A stretch of 64,000 nt of DNA from Aeromonas bestiarum. GTDB taxonomy: Bacteria; Pseudomonadota; Gammaproteobacteria; Enterobacterales; Aeromonadaceae. Where the stretch lies: NCBI RefSeq assembly GCF_000819745.1, contig NZ_CDDA01000037.1, positions 95,744-159,743 of the forward strand, given 5' to 3'. Shown piece by piece: positions 54,049-64,000 of this stretch. The position numbers and the translations under genes were made by a program. The notes under the pieces were generated by a model. That model saw only the letters and a program-made list of their open reading frames with translations, had not been told where the DNA came from and made no database searches. Numbering within the stretch: position 1 is the first letter of the stretch; every line of letters starts with the position of its first letter.

Positions 54049-55023
54049 ATGGAGCTTATTCGCGGTATTCACAATATCAAGCCCCGTCACCGGGGGTGTG
54101 TATTGACCATAGGCAACTTTGATGGGGTCCATCAGGGTCACCATGCCGTGCTGGCACGCCTGCAGGAAAAAGCCGTCCAACTCGGCCTGCCCGCCTGCGT
54201 CATGCTGTTCGAACCCCAGCCCCTTGAGCTGTTTGCAGGTAGCGAAGCGCCTGCCCGCCTCAGTCGGCTGCGGGAGAAGTACGAGGCACTCAGGGGCATG
54301 CAGCTCGATCGCATGCTCTGCGTGCGCTTCAACCATCGCTTCGCCGAACAGTCCGCCGCCACCTTTATCGAGCAACTGCTGGTAGATAAGCTCGGCGTGC
54401 ACTATCTGGTGGTCGGCGATGATTTTCGCTTCGGCAAGGGGCGGGAAGGGGACTTCCAGCTGCTGGAGGCGGCGGGGCAGCGCTTCGGTTTCGAGGTGAT
54501 CAGCACCCAGAGTTTCCAGCTCGAACGCCAGCGGGTCAGCAGCACGCTAGTGCGCGAAGCCCTCAAAGCCGGCCGGATGGCGGAGGTGGAGCTGATGCTC
54601 GGCCGCCCTTATACCATCAGCGGCCGGGTGGCCCACGGTGACAAGCTGGGCCGCACCATAGGTTTTCCGACCGCCAATCTGGCGCTCAAACGCCAGGTGA
54701 TCCCGGTTGGTGGCGTGTTCGCGGTGGAAGTGGTATGTTCCGGCAAGACCTTCCCCGGTGTCGCCAATGTGGGTGTACGGCCGACCTTGAGCGGTACACA
54801 AGCCAGATTGGAAGTACATCTATTTGATTTTTCTGGCGATCTATATGGTCAACAGGTCAAGGTGCTGCTTCGCCACAAGCTGCGCGAAGAGCAGAAGTTT
54901 GCCTCTTTCACCGCCTTGAAAGAGCAGATCGAACGAGATGCCCTGGCGGCCCGAGCCTGGTTCGGGCTGCCACCATTCAATTTACCCAGCACTCTTTTAG
55001 AAAAGAAGGGAACCCAGGACTGA
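54049..55023 (+). CDS. ribF: Bifunctional riboflavin kinase / FAD synthetase RibF
   Basis: This 324-residue enzyme makes FMN and FAD. The N-terminal adenylyltransferase has [13 protein letters not shown] and [12 protein letters not shown]. The C-terminal kinase domain has [11 protein letters not shown] and VFAVEV. ATG 54049 follows AAGG. Its stop shares a base with the ileS start. Confidence 0.96.
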   Translation: MELIRGIHNIKPRHRGCVLTIGNFDGVHQGHHAVLARLQEKAVQLGLPACVMLFEPQPLELFAGSEAPARLSRLREKYEALRGMQLDRMLCVRFNHRFAEQSAATFIEQLLVDKLGVHYLVVGDDFRFGKGREGDFQLLEAAGQRFGFEVISTQSFQLERQRVSSTLVREALKAGRMAEVELMLGRPYTISGRVAHGDKLGRTIGFPTANLALKRQVIPVGGVFAVEVVCSGKTFPGVANVGVRPTLSGTQARLEVHLFDFSGDLYGQQVKVLLRHKLREEQKFASFTALKEQIERDALAARAWFGLPPFNLPSTLLEKKGTQD

Positions 55024-57884
55024 TGAGCGACTATAAACATACCCTGAATCTTCCGGAAACCGAGTTTCCGATGCGTGGCGATCTGGCCAAACGCGAACCC
55101 AACATGCTGAAACGTTGGTACGATCAGGATCTTTACGGCGCCATTCGCCGCGCCAAAGCGGGCAAGCCCTCCTTCATTCTGCATGATGGCCCTCCCTACG
55201 CGAACGGCAGCATTCATATCGGTCACTCGGTCAACAAGATCCTGAAAGATGTCATCATCAAGTCCAAGGGCCTCTCCGGCTTCGATTCTCCCTATGTGCC
55301 CGGCTGGGATTGCCACGGTCTGCCCATAGAGCTGAAAGTGGAAGGCATGGTCGGCAAGCCGGGCGAGAAGGTTTCCGCTGCCGAATTCCGCGCCGAGTGC
55401 CGCAAATATGCCAAGACCCAGATCGAAGCGCAGAAGACCGACTTCATCCGTCTGGGCGTGCTGGGTGACTGGGAACATCCCTACCTGACCATGGATTTTG
55501 GCACCGAAGCCAACATCATCCGCTCCATGGCCAAGATCGTCGAAAATGGCCACCTGCACAAAGGTTCCAAGCCGGTGCACTGGTGTACCGACTGTGGCTC
55601 CGCCCTGGCTGAAGCCGAGGTTGAGTACTACGACAAGAATTCCCCCTCCATCGACGTGCGTTTCAAGGCCGTCGACGAGGCTGCCGTTACCGCCAAGTTT
55701 GACTGCGCCGAAGGCCACACCGGCAAGGGCCCGCTCTCCGTGGTGATCTGGACCACTACCCCCTGGACCCTGCCGGCCAACCGTGGCGTCGCCATGCACG
55801 CCGATCTGGACTATGCCCTGGTGCAGGTGGATGGCGAGCATCCGGAGCGCCTGATCCTGGCGGCCGACCTGGTCAAGGACGTGATGGACCGCGCCGGCAT
55901 CGAGCAGTTCCACAACCTGGGTTATGCCAAGGGTGCGGCGCTCGAGCTGCTGCGCTTCAACCACCCCTTCTACAGCTTCGACGTGCCTGTGGTGCTGGGT
56001 GATCACGTCACCCTGGATGCCGGTACCGGCGCCGTTCACACAGCCCCTGGCCACGGTCAGGAAGACTTTGTGGTCGGTCAGAAGTACGGTCTGGAAGTGG
56101 CCAACCCGGTTGGCAGCAACGGCGTTTACCTGCCGGATACCGAACTGTTTGCCGGCCAGCACGTGTTCAAGGCCAATGCGGCCGTGGTCGAGGTGCTGAA
56201 CGAGCGTGGCGCCCTGCTGCACCACATGGTGTTCAACCACTCCTACCCGCACTGCTGGCGTCACAAGACCCCTATCATCTTCCGTGCCACTCCGCAGTGG
56301 TTCATCAGCATGGAACAGAAGGGTCTGCGCAAGCGCGCGCTGGAAGAGATCGAGCGCATCGAGAAAGACGGGATCACCCAGCACGGCCAGAGCGGCTGGG
56401 TACCGGCCTGGGGCAAGAACCGCATCCAGGCCATGGTCGAGAACCGTCCTGACTGGTGCATCTCCCGTCAGCGTACCTGGGGCGTGCCCATCTCCCTGTT
56501 CGTTCATAAGGAGACTCAGCAACTGCACCCGGAATCCGTGCGCCTGATGCATGAAGTGGCCAAGCGGGTCGAGCAGGCCGGGATCCAGGCCTGGTGGGAT
56601 CTGGACAAGGCCGAGCTGCTGGGCAGCGACGCCGACCTGTACGACAAGGTGCCTGACACCCTGGACGTCTGGTTTGACTCAGGTTCGACCCACTCCTCAG
56701 TGGTCGATGCCCGTCCCGAGTTCAACGGTCACTCCGCCGACCTCTATCTGGAAGGTTCCGACCAGCACCGTGGCTGGTTCATGTCCTCCCTGATGATCGG
56801 CGTGGCCATGAAAGACAAGGCGCCCTACAACCAGGTGCTGACTCACGGCTTCACCGTGGATGGTCAGGGTCGCAAGATGTCCAAGTCCATCGGCAACGTG
56901 GTCAGCCCGCAGGACGTGATGAACAAGCTGGGTGCCGACATCCTGCGTCTGTGGGTCGCCAGTACCGATTACACCGGCGAGATGACGGTCTCCGACGAGA
57001 TCCTCAAGCGCTCTGCCGATGCCTATCGCCGCATCCGCAACACAGCCCGTTTCCTGCTGGCCAACCTGAACGGCTTCAATCCGGCAACCGACATGGTGGC
57101 TCCGGCTGACATGGTGGTGGTGGATCGCTGGGCCGTGGGTCGTGCCAAGGCGGTACAGGCCGAGATAGTGGCGGCATTCGACGAGTACAATTTCCACGGC
57201 GTGACCCAGAAGCTGATGCAGTTCTGCTCCATCGAGATGGGCTCCTTCTATCTGGACGTCATCAAGGACCGTCAGTACACCGCCAAGGCAGACAGCCTGG
57301 CTCGTCGCTCCTGCCAGACCGCCCTGTATCACATCGTGGAAGCCATGGTGCGCTGGATGGCGCCCATCATGAGCTTCACCGCCGATGAAATCTGGGCCCT
57401 GCTGCCGGGTGAGCGCAGCGAGTTCGTGTTCACCGAGGAGTGGTATGACGGCCTGTTCGGGCTGGATGCCGGCGAGCAGATGGGCGATGCCTTCTGGGCC
57501 GAGATCCTGACCGTGCGCGGTGAAGTGAACAAGGCGCTGGAAGCGGCCCGTGGCGAGAAGCGCATCGGCGGCTCCCTGCAGGCCGAACTGACCCTGTTCG
57601 CCAAGCCTGCGCTGGCCGAGCGTCTGAATGCCCTGGCTGACGAGCTGCGCTTCGTGCTGCTCACCTCCAAGGCCAAGGTCGTGATCGCTGACAGTGCACC
57701 GGAAGGTTCCGTTGCGACCGAGCGCGATGACCTCTGGCTGAGCGTGGCCCAGTCCGCCGCCGCCAAGTGCGACCGCTGCTGGCACCATGTGGAAGACGTG
57801 GGCACCATAGCCGGTCACGAAGAGATCTGTGGCCGCTGCGTCACCAACGTCGAGGGTGACGGCGAAACACGTCAATTTGCCTGA
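55023..57884 (+). CDS. ileS: Isoleucyl-tRNA synthetase
   Basis: This 953-residue class I synthetase charges tRNA-Ile. It has the HIGH motif in [14 protein letters not shown], the KMSKS motif in [10 protein letters not shown], an internal CP1 editing domain, and a C-terminal zinc motif [11 protein letters not shown] with CGRC. ATG 55023 overlaps the ribF stop, and its own stop overlaps lspA. Confidence 0.98.
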   Translation: MSDYKHTLNLPETEFPMRGDLAKREPNMLKRWYDQDLYGAIRRAKAGKPSFILHDGPPYANGSIHIGHSVNKILKDVIIKSKGLSGFDSPYVPGWDCHGLPIELKVEGMVGKPGEKVSAAEFRAECRKYAKTQIEAQKTDFIRLGVLGDWEHPYLTMDFGTEANIIRSMAKIVENGHLHKGSKPVHWCTDCGSALAEAEVEYYDKNSPSIDVRFKAVDEAAVTAKFDCAEGHTGKGPLSVVIWTTTPWTLPANRGVAMHADLDYALVQVDGEHPERLILAADLVKDVMDRAGIEQFHNLGYAKGAALELLRFNHPFYSFDVPVVLGDHVTLDAGTGAVHTAPGHGQEDFVVGQKYGLEVANPVGSNGVYLPDTELFAGQHVFKANAAVVEVLNERGALLHHMVFNHSYPHCWRHKTPIIFRATPQWFISMEQKGLRKRALEEIERIEKDGITQHGQSGWVPAWGKNRIQAMVENRPDWCISRQRTWGVPISLFVHKETQQLHPESVRLMHEVAKRVEQAGIQAWWDLDKAELLGSDADLYDKVPDTLDVWFDSGSTHSSVVDARPEFNGHSADLYLEGSDQHRGWFMSSLMIGVAMKDKAPYNQVLTHGFTVDGQGRKMSKSIGNVVSPQDVMNKLGADILRLWVASTDYTGEMTVSDEILKRSADAYRRIRNTARFLLANLNGFNPATDMVAPADMVVVDRWAVGRAKAVQAEIVAAFDEYNFHGVTQKLMQFCSIEMGSFYLDVIKDRQYTAKADSLARRSCQTALYHIVEAMVRWMAPIMSFTADEIWALLPGERSEFVFTEEWYDGLFGLDAGEQMGDAFWAEILTVRGEVNKALEAARGEKRIGGSLQAELTLFAKPALAERLNALADELRFVLLTSKAKVVIADSAPEGSVATERDDLWLSVAQSAAAKCDRCWHHVEDVGTIAGHEEICGRCVTNVEGDGETRQFA

Positions 57885-58384
57885 TGAACATGACTCATAA
57901 CAAGAGCGGCCTGCGTTGGCTGTGGCTGGCGGTGCTGGCATTCGTACTGGACCAGGCGAGCAAGCTCGCCGTGGTCAAGCTGCTGCCGTTTGGCTATCCG
58001 GGGGTGGAGATCACCCCCTTCTTCAATCTGGTGCACGTCTACAACAAGGGCGCGGCGTTCAGCTTCCTGGCCGATCAGGGGGGCTGGCAGCGCTGGTTCT
58101 TCGCGGTGCTGGCGTTTGCCATCTGCGGGCTGCTGATCCACTGGCTGCGCAAGCAGTCGGTCACCCAGCGCTGGAGCGGCATCGCCTATTCGCTCATCAT
58201 CGGCGGGGCCCTTGGCAACGTGTTTGATCGGCTGGTGCTTGGCCACGTGGTCGATTTCCTCGATTTCTACTGGCAGCGTTCCCATTGGCCGGCGTTCAAC
58301 CTGGCCGATAGCTTCATCTTCATCGGCGCCGCCATGATAGTGCTGGAAGGCTTCCGTTCCGAGAAGAAGAGGGAGGTGGCATGA
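57884..58384 (+). CDS. lspA: Lipoprotein signal peptidase
   Basis: This 166-residue aspartyl protease cuts signal peptides of diacylated prolipoproteins. It has four helices and the catalytic Asp pair in NVFDRL and FNLADSFIFIG. It follows ileS with a one-base overlap (TGATG), as in most gammaproteobacteria. Confidence 0.97.
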   Translation: MNMTHNKSGLRWLWLAVLAFVLDQASKLAVVKLLPFGYPGVEITPFFNLVHVYNKGAAFSFLADQGGWQRWFFAVLAFAICGLLIHWLRKQSVTQRWSGIAYSLIIGGALGNVFDRLVLGHVVDFLDFYWQRSHWPAFNLADSFIFIGAAMIVLEGFRSEKKREVA

Positions 58385-58845
58385 ATCAGCCTATCGCCGC
58401 CGAAATTACGGCCAACAGCAGCGTGCTGTTTCACTTCGCCATCAAGCTGGAGGATGGTTCCGTTGCAGACAGCACTGCGCTGCACGGCAAACCGGCCCGC
58501 CTGCGGATGGGGGATGGCAGCCTGACCAACACCTTCGAGCAGTGCCTGCTGGGCCTGCAACAGGGCGATGCCAAGAGCTTCACGCTGGCGCCGGAGCAGG
58601 CGTTCGGCCTCGCCAATCCCGACAACATCTACCATCTGGACCGAGCCAAGTTCGGTGCCGATGTGGACCCCAAGGTCGGCACCATCATCCTCTTCGACCA
58701 GCCCAATGGCAGCGAGCTGCCCGGCATCATACGGGCGGTGGAAGGCATGTCGGTGACTGTCGATTTCAACCACCCCCTGGCCGGTCATACCGTCACCTTC
58801 GAGGTGGAGATCCTGGGCGTTGATGACGAGGAGAAGGTGACCTGA
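58381..58845 (+). CDS. fkpB: FKBP-type peptidyl-prolyl isomerase
   Basis: This 154-residue SlpA/FkpB-type isomerase has a split FKBP domain with an inserted flap and the segment [25 protein letters not shown]. The start overlaps lspA and the stop overlaps ispH (TGATGG region), so the chain is tightly coupled. Confidence 0.95.
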   Translation: MNQPIAAEITANSSVLFHFAIKLEDGSVADSTALHGKPARLRMGDGSLTNTFEQCLLGLQQGDAKSFTLAPEQAFGLANPDNIYHLDRAKFGADVDPKVGTIILFDQPNGSELPGIIRAVEGMSVTVDFNHPLAGHTVTFEVEILGVDDEEKVT

Positions 58846-59780
58846 TGGATATTCTGCTCGCGAATCCTCGCGGTTTCTGCGCCGGTGTCGATCGTGCCAT
58901 CAGCATAGTCGAGAGCGCGCTGGAGAAGTTCGGTGCTCCCATCTATGTCCGTCACGAAGTGGTGCACAACCGCTATGTGGTGAACAAGCTGAAAGAGGCG
59001 GGCGCTGTGTTCGTCGAGGAGCTGGACGAGGTGCCGGACGACAGTATCGTCATCTTCTCCGCCCACGGCGTGGCCAAGACGGTGCGCGAGATGGCCAAAT
59101 CCCGAGCCCTCAAGGTGTTTGATGCCACCTGCCCGCTGGTGACCAAGGTACACATGGAAGTCCATCGCGCCAGTCGCAAGGGCTCCGAAGCCGTGCTCAT
59201 CGGTCACGCGGGTCACCCCGAGGTGATCGGCACCATGGGCCAGTACGAGAACCGCGAAGGCGGCATGTATCTGGTGGAAACGCCGGACGATGTGGCCAAA
59301 CTCCAGGTGAAGAATCCGGATGATCTCTGCTTCGTCACCCAGACTACCCTGAGTGTGGATGAAACCTCGGATGTGATCGACGCCCTGCGCAAGCAGTTCC
59401 CCAAGATCCAGGGGCCACGCAAGGACGATATCTGTTACGCCACCCAGAACCGCCAGGATGCGGTGCGGGAGATGGCGGGGCTGGTGGACGCCATGCTGGT
59501 GGTCGGGTCACGCAACTCTTCCAACTCCAACCGTCTGCGCGAGCTGGCCGAGAAGGTGGGGGCTCGCGCCTACCTGATCGACGATGCCTCCATGATCGAA
59601 ACCGGCTGGCTGGAGGGGGTCGAGCGCATCGGGGTGACGGCCGGCGCCTCGGCACCGGACGTGCTGGTGCAGAACGTCATCGCCCGTCTGCGCGAGCTGG
59701 GCGGCAATATGGTCGTCGAGCACCCGGGTCGCGAAGAGAACGTGGTGTTTGAAGTGCCGCCCGAGCTGCGGATCCTCTGA
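58845..59780 (+). CDS. ispH: 4-hydroxy-3-methylbut-2-enyl diphosphate reductase
   Basis: This 311-residue iron-sulfur enzyme makes IPP and DMAPP in the last step of the MEP pathway. The cluster cysteines are C12 (NPRGFCAGV), C96 (DATCPLV) and C197 (ICYATQNRQ). It is last gene of the ribF-ispH chain, followed by a terminator. Confidence 0.98.
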   Translation: MDILLANPRGFCAGVDRAISIVESALEKFGAPIYVRHEVVHNRYVVNKLKEAGAVFVEELDEVPDDSIVIFSAHGVAKTVREMAKSRALKVFDATCPLVTKVHMEVHRASRKGSEAVLIGHAGHPEVIGTMGQYENREGGMYLVETPDDVAKLQVKNPDDLCFVTQTTLSVDETSDVIDALRKQFPKIQGPRKDDICYATQNRQDAVREMAGLVDAMLVVGSRNSSNSNRLRELAEKVGARAYLIDDASMIETGWLEGVERIGVTAGASAPDVLVQNVIARLRELGGNMVVEHPGREENVVFEVPPELRIL

Positions 59781-59819
59781 TCCGCATCCTGTTGGTCGGG
59801 ATGAGATGATGGGTCCCCG

Positions 59820-59847
59820 AGCCACCTCCTGCGAGGTGGCTTTTTTA
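59820..59847 (+). terminator. Terminator after ispH
   Basis: AGCCACCTC/GAGGTGGCT stem followed by six Ts. Confidence 0.88.
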
Positions 59848-60040
59848 TGCACGATTCTTATGAATCTTGTTTAGCCGGATGCCGCAGGAACCCAGCGAAA
59901 ATTGATGATGTATGTCCAAGATTTGAGTAGATTGAATTGCAAGCGAAGAGCCGCAGTCTAGACTGCTGATGATCTTCTCATCTGGCTTGATGGCACATGG
60001 ATATGCAGGCAAGCCCCCAACGAAATCAGAGCGAAACAGG

Positions 60041-60544
60041 ATGTTTTTGCGTTCAGGTTTTAGCCTTATCGAGCTGATGGTCACCATAGCGATCGTGTCG
60101 ATCCTTTTGACCCTGGGAGTCCCCTCCTTTAGCGCGGTATTGCGCAACATCACGCTGACCACCCAGGCCAACAATTTCGTGGCCGCCATCAACCTTGCCC
60201 GCTCCGAAGCCATTCGCCGCAATACGGCTGTGACCCTCTCCGCCACAGCCAGCAACATTACCCAGCATCACTGGGAGTCGGGCTGGCAGATCTGGGTCGA
60301 CAGCAACGGCAATGGCACCCTGGATAATGGTGAGCTGCTGCGCCTCTTCCCCGACATGGGGTCAGGCACTCTGGTCAGCAACACCTCGCTCTTGCGTTTC
60401 AGTGGCAACGGCTTTCTCGATGGCCGCCAGCAGGTGACGCTGGTGTTTTCCCTGCAACCACCTGACTGTGCCGCCGAGCCGGCACGGGACATCATGATCA
60501 CCCCCGCCGGCCGTCCCTCCATCCAGGAGACCAGCTGCATATGA
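60041..60544 (+). CDS. fimU: Minor type IV pilin, GspH/FimT/FimU type
   Basis: This 167-residue minor pilin has a prepilin leader (cleavage before the phenylalanine of GFSLIELMVTIAIVSIL, with Glu5) and a GspH-like globular domain with a C-terminal cysteine pair. It primes type IV pilus assembly with PilV, PilW, PilX and PilY1. The start ATG 60041 gives a short basic leader. It is first in the minor pilin operon and overlaps pilV. Confidence 0.88.
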   Translation: MFLRSGFSLIELMVTIAIVSILLTLGVPSFSAVLRNITLTTQANNFVAAINLARSEAIRRNTAVTLSATASNITQHHWESGWQIWVDSNGNGTLDNGELLRLFPDMGSGTLVSNTSLLRFSGNGFLDGRQQVTLVFSLQPPDCAAEPARDIMITPAGRPSIQETSCI

Positions 60545-60954
60545 AGCGTCAACAAGGACTGTCACTGCTCGAAATCCTGATCTCCGTGCTGGTGCTGTCG
60601 ATCGGCATCCTCGGCATGGCAACCTTGCAACTGCAGGCACTCAAGAGCAACCAGTCGGCGCTGACCCGCACCGAGGCGACCCAGTACGCCTACATGATCA
60701 CCGACATGATGCGGGCCAATCGCAGCGCGGCCCTGCTCGGCCAGTACAACGTGGGGCTGGGGGAGGCCGTCTCAGGCAGTTCGATGGCCATGTTGGATCT
60801 GCAGTACTGGAAACAGGCGCTGACCGGTCTGCCGAGCGGCGATGGCGCCATTGTGATCAGCGCGGGGCAGGCCACCATCACCATACAGTGGGATGCCAGC
60901 CGGCTGCCGACCGAGCCTTCGTTGCGCAGCATGACGCTGAGGACGGATCTGTGA
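60541..60954 (+). CDS. pilV: Minor type IV pilin PilV
   Basis: This 137-residue minor pilin has the N-terminus QQGLSLLEILISVLVLSIGI with the prepilin peptidase site after the glycine. It overlaps fimU at its start (ATGA) and pilW at its end (GTGA). Confidence 0.86.
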   Translation: MKRQQGLSLLEILISVLVLSIGILGMATLQLQALKSNQSALTRTEATQYAYMITDMMRANRSAALLGQYNVGLGEAVSGSSMAMLDLQYWKQALTGLPSGDGAIVISAGQATITIQWDASRLPTEPSLRSMTLRTDL

Positions 60955-62045
60955 GCGGGCGCCCGTCACTGCGACGGCAGGCCGGGGTCGGTCTGGTGGA
61001 GGTCATGATAGCTCTGGTGCTGTCTCTGCTGACGGTGGGCATCATCATTCAGGTTTTTCTCGGCAACCATAAGACCTATCTGACCGGCGAGGCCATAGCC
61101 CGGGTGCAGGAAGACAGCCGATTTGCCGTCAACCTGCTGCAAAAAGAGCTGCGAATGGTGGGTTATCAGGGGTGTCTGAGCAAGCAGGGGGTCAACATCA
61201 CCAATACCCTCACCGGCGGGACTGCACTGCCCTACAACTTCACCGTCTATCTGCGTGGCTATGACAATGTCACCGCCACTCTGCCCGCCGCCTTGTCGGC
61301 CCTGTTCACCGCAGGCGAGCCCAAACCCAGGCCGGGTAGCGACGTCTTGTTGATCCAGGGGCCGACCGGGGCCGGGGTGCCGGTGACACGCAACAACAGC
61401 GCCGCCCAGCTGTTCGTGCAGCAGATATCCAGCAAGGCGAACTACTGCGGCACCGGCAAGCAGGGCTACAGCGACCTGTGCGAAGGGGACATAGTCATGG
61501 TCTCCGATTGCCAGAAGGCCCGGATCTTCCAGATCACCCAGACCCAGGTGGTGGGAGCGGGGACCGAGGTCAACATAGGTCACTCCAATGACAACAAATA
61601 CACCCCAGGCAATGCAATCAGCTCCTGGGGCGGGGCCAGCAGCCCGGTCGAGGAGCGCTTTGGTGCCGGTTCGATACTGAGCCGGATGGAGACCCGGATC
61701 TACTACATTGCCCGGGCCTCGGCCAGCGCCCCCTACACCCTCTATCGCAAGAGCGGTCTCGCCGCTGGCATGCCGCTGGTCGAGGGGGTGACCGACATCC
61801 AGCTGACCTTCGGCGAGGATCAGAACCGGGATCGGGCGGCGGATCGTTACGTGAGCGCCGCCAGCAATCCGAACTGGGACAACGTGCTGGGGATTGGTGT
61901 CCAGCTCCTGATGCGCAGCGCTCAGGGCAATCTGGTCTCCGCGCCCCAGTCCTTGAGCTTTGCGGGCTCGACCTTCCAGGCTGGCGACAATCACTGGTAC
62001 TGGGTGGCCGAAACCACGGTCGCCCTGCGCAACCGGCTGCCATGA
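60951..62045 (+). CDS. pilW: Minor type IV pilin PilW
   Basis: This 364-residue minor pilin has leader segment RRQAGVGLVEVMIALVLSLL and a long globular domain. The GTG start at 60951 overlaps the pilV stop; the frame also opens upstream without support. Its stop overlaps pilX. Confidence 0.86.
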   Translation: MSGRPSLRRQAGVGLVEVMIALVLSLLTVGIIIQVFLGNHKTYLTGEAIARVQEDSRFAVNLLQKELRMVGYQGCLSKQGVNITNTLTGGTALPYNFTVYLRGYDNVTATLPAALSALFTAGEPKPRPGSDVLLIQGPTGAGVPVTRNNSAAQLFVQQISSKANYCGTGKQGYSDLCEGDIVMVSDCQKARIFQITQTQVVGAGTEVNIGHSNDNKYTPGNAISSWGGASSPVEERFGAGSILSRMETRIYYIARASASAPYTLYRKSGLAAGMPLVEGVTDIQLTFGEDQNRDRAADRYVSAASNPNWDNVLGIGVQLLMRSAQGNLVSAPQSLSFAGSTFQAGDNHWYWVAETTVALRNRLP

Positions 62046-62533
62046 GGATGGAATCCATGATGCCTCGACAACAGGGAATGGCACTGGTGATCAGCCTGAT
62101 TTTTCTGGCCATGGTGAGCCTGCTGGCGATGGCCAGCATGCAGGGCGCACTGCTGCAGGAGAAGATGGCGGGCAACCAGAAGGAGTCACAGCAGGCGCTG
62201 CAGGCGGCGGAGGCCGGTTTGCGTGCCGCCGAGCGCTATCTGGAAGCCGGTAATTCAGGCCCCTATGACAACAGCGCCGGTTTGTACGAGTTCGTCAGCG
62301 TGGCGGTGGATCCCGCGTCTCCCTCCACGGCCTGGCGTACCTATGCCAACAGCGGTCTGGCGGGGCGCGCCCCCGAGTACTTCATCGAGCGACTGCCCTA
62401 CACCCAGGCTGGCAATGAGAGTCTGGCGGTCGACGAACCCATAGGCGAGCGTCGCCTCTATCGCATCACGGCAAGGGGATTCGGTCTCTCGGATGAGAGC
62501 CGGGTGCTGTTGCAATCGACCTACAGCCGCTAG
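62042..62533 (+). CDS. pilX: Minor type IV pilin-like protein PilX
   Basis: This 163-residue protein has the PilX-type N-terminus RQQGMALVISLIFLAMVSLL, with a Met/Ala-rich hydrophobic helix in place of the GFTLIE form, then AGNQKESQQALQAAEAGLRAAE. It overlaps pilW at the start codon and lies 11 bases upstream of pilY1. Confidence 0.86.
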   Translation: MRMESMMPRQQGMALVISLIFLAMVSLLAMASMQGALLQEKMAGNQKESQQALQAAEAGLRAAERYLEAGNSGPYDNSAGLYEFVSVAVDPASPSTAWRTYANSGLAGRAPEYFIERLPYTQAGNESLAVDEPIGERRLYRITARGFGLSDESRVLLQSTYSR

Positions 62534-62544
62534 GAGGGCAACCC

Positions 62545-64000
62545 ATGCGCACATCTGGCTACGGACTCTCGGCCCTGCTGCTCTGCTCGTCGGTGCAGGC
62601 CGCGCTCGATATTGCCCAGGTTCCCCTCTATCTCGGTACCCGGGCCGAGCCCAACATCATGTTCAGCCTCGATGATTCCGGCTCCATGCACTTCGAGCTG
62701 ATGCCGGAGGGGCTGATCGAGAACAGCGCCCGCTACGTCTATCCCCGCGTCGACAACGTGTATGGCAGCGAGGACTATGACAACCGGACCGTCACCTTCA
62801 CCAGCAACAACGACCGCAACGCCTATACCCGCTCAAGCAACAACAACAAGCTCTACTACAACCCGCTGCAGAGCTACCGTCCCTGGGCCAAGGCGGATGG
62901 CACCCTGATGGCGAACGCCAGCATCAGCTGTGCGCCGCACAATCCGTTCAATACGGCCGCCGGTTGCCGTGACCTGACCAAGAACAACCGGTCTAGATCG
63001 CTGCGTTACTACACCGGATTCTCCTCCAGCGACTACAACGATGACGAGACGTTCTGGCCCGCCGTCTACTTTGCCTACAAGGGCAGTGGCGATGTGAAGA
63101 AGGTGGGCAGCTACACCCGGGTCGAGATCAAGTCGGGCAGCACCTATGGCGGACGCCCCAACCGCAGCGACTGCAAGAGCGCCCCCGTCTGCACCTATGA
63201 CGAGGAGATCCAGAACTTCGCCAACTGGTATACCTACTATCGCTCCAGGATCCTGGCGGCCAGGGCCGGGGTTGGGCGGGCCTTTGCCAGTCAGGGGCAA
63301 GCCATCCGGGTCGGCTTTGCCACCATCAACGCCAGTGGCAGCGTGATCCGTGGTGTGGCCCCCTTCTCCGGCACCGATCGCAGCGCATTTTTCAGTGACC
63401 TCTACAGCCGCGACATTCTGGCGTCCGGCACACCGCTGCGCACCAGTCTGAAGGATGTGGGGGAGTACTTCTCCCGCACGGACAACAATGGCCCCTGGGC
63501 CACCAGTGCGGGCAGCACTCTGCCGCACCTCACCTGCCGTCAGAGTTACAACATACTGATGACGGACGGCTACTGGAACGGAGACACCCCTTCGGTGGGG
63601 GATCAGGACAAGGACGGTTACAGCAATACCCTGGCCGATGTGGCCTACCAGTATTGGAAGGCGGATCTGCGCACCGATCTGGCCAACAAGGTACCGACCA
63701 GCACGGCAGATCCCGCCAACTGGCAGCATCTGGTCAATTTCACCGTCGGGCTGGGGGTGAATGGCTCGCTCAATCCGGCCAACGGCATCCCGAGCAACTG
63801 GCCCAATCCCCATGATCCGGATGACAAGGAGTACAAGAACCCGACCTACATTCCGGAGTACAAGATCGATGATCTCTGGCATGCGGCACTCAACAGCAAG
63901 GGCAGCTTCTTCAGTGCGGCCGACCCCGACACCTTTGCCGCGGCCCTGAGCAGTACCCTTGCCCAGATCGCGGCCCGCAACAGCTCAGCCAGTTCGGTGA
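62545..64000 (+). CDS. pilY1: Type IV pilus tip adhesin PilY1 (partial, 3' end outside window)
   Basis: The visible 485 residues begin with a signal peptide (cleavage near SVQAA) and contain a von Willebrand A-type domain opening with the MIDAS motif DDSGSM (about 44-49). The C-terminal beta-propeller expected in PilY1 lies beyond the window. PilY1 sits at the pilus tip and senses surfaces. ATG 62545 follows AGGAGG. The partner pilE and any following genes are not visible. Confidence 0.85.
   Translation, partial: MRTSGYGLSALLLCSSVQAALDIAQVPLYLGTRAEPNIMFSLDDSGSMHFELMPEGLIENSARYVYPRVDNVYGSEDYDNRTVTFTSNNDRNAYTRSSNNNKLYYNPLQSYRPWAKADGTLMANASISCAPHNPFNTAAGCRDLTKNNRSRSLRYYTGFSSSDYNDDETFWPAVYFAYKGSGDVKKVGSYTRVEIKSGSTYGGRPNRSDCKSAPVCTYDEEIQNFANWYTYYRSRILAARAGVGRAFASQGQAIRVGFATINASGSVIRGVAPFSGTDRSAFFSDLYSRDILASGTPLRTSLKDVGEYFSRTDNNGPWATSAGSTLPHLTCRQSYNILMTDGYWNGDTPSVGDQDKDGYSNTLADVAYQYWKADLRTDLANKVPTSTADPANWQHLVNFTVGLGVNGSLNPANGIPSNWPNPHDPDDKEYKNPTYIPEYKIDDLWHAALNSKGSFFSAADPDTFAAALSSTLAQIAARNSSASSV

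Overview
The window looks like chromosomal DNA of an Aeromonas-type gammaproteobacterium. It is GC-rich, densely coding, and carries a run of conserved gammaproteobacterial housekeeping blocks (ffh / rpsP-rimM-trmD-rplS; mutH-rppH-ptsP-lgt-thyA; nhaA-nhaR; rpsT-murJ-ribF-ileS-lspA-fkpB-ispH; minor pilins). It also carries genes typical of a polar-flagellated aquatic bacterium (MotX, a secreted pullulanase, a secreted sphingomyelinase-like phosphodiesterase). The genus call rests on gene content and protein resemblance, not on a database search. I saw no rRNA, tRNA, CRISPR array, integrase or complete insertion sequence.

Layout. 1-5.0 kb: the end of a pullulanase, a Zn/Cd/Pb ATPase with a MerR-type promoter, thiol peroxidase and a solute-binding protein. 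5.2-13.9 kb: a DEAD-box helicase, a PhoD-like phosphatase, a secreted phosphodiesterase translationally coupled to a membrane-anchored helical protein, a PAS chemoreceptor, a CPBP protease, and two small conserved genes. 14.1-17.7 kb: a glycerate-utilisation unit (CdaR-type regulator, GntP-type permease, glycerate kinase). 18-23.4 kb: NnrU, a secreted glutathione peroxidase, a LysR regulator, a nucleoside transporter, Ogt, ArfB, and a GlnK-type PII gene behind a sigma-54 promoter. 23.6-28.6 kb: a ferric-iron ABC operon plus a DyP-type peroxidase. 28.7-33.5 kb: argR, divergent from artP-artI-artQ-artM, followed by mdh. 33.6-38.6 kb: motX, the hmpA/nsrR nitric-oxide pair, a CorB-like protein and YpjD. 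38.8-42.3 kb: ffh and the rpsP operon. 42.4-48.7 kb: a lone glycogen-binding-like domain protein, mutH, a 733-bp DnaA-box-rich gap in the position of E. coli DARS2, then rppH-ptsP-lgt-thyA. 49-51.8 kb: nhaA, a small secreted protein, nhaR and an ArsR regulator. 51.9-59.8 kb: rpsT, murJ, and the ribF-ileS-lspA-fkpB-ispH chain with overlapping ends. 60-64 kb: the type IV minor pilin operon fimU-pilV-pilW-pilX-pilY1, cut by the window edge.

The most unusual signal is a recurring one. At four gene boundaries (3' end of ogt, 5' end of fbpC, the artQ/artM junction, 3' end of murJ) there is an extra, diverged copy of the gene end lying directly beside the intact gene. At ogt and artQ/artM the differences are often synonymous codon changes, as if each echo came from a homologous allele and not from recent slippage. 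At artQ/artM the echo forms a 41-codon open frame that fuses the start of ArtM to the end of ArtQ. The second highlight is the probable DARS2 chromosomal DnaA-reactivating locus between mutH and rppH.
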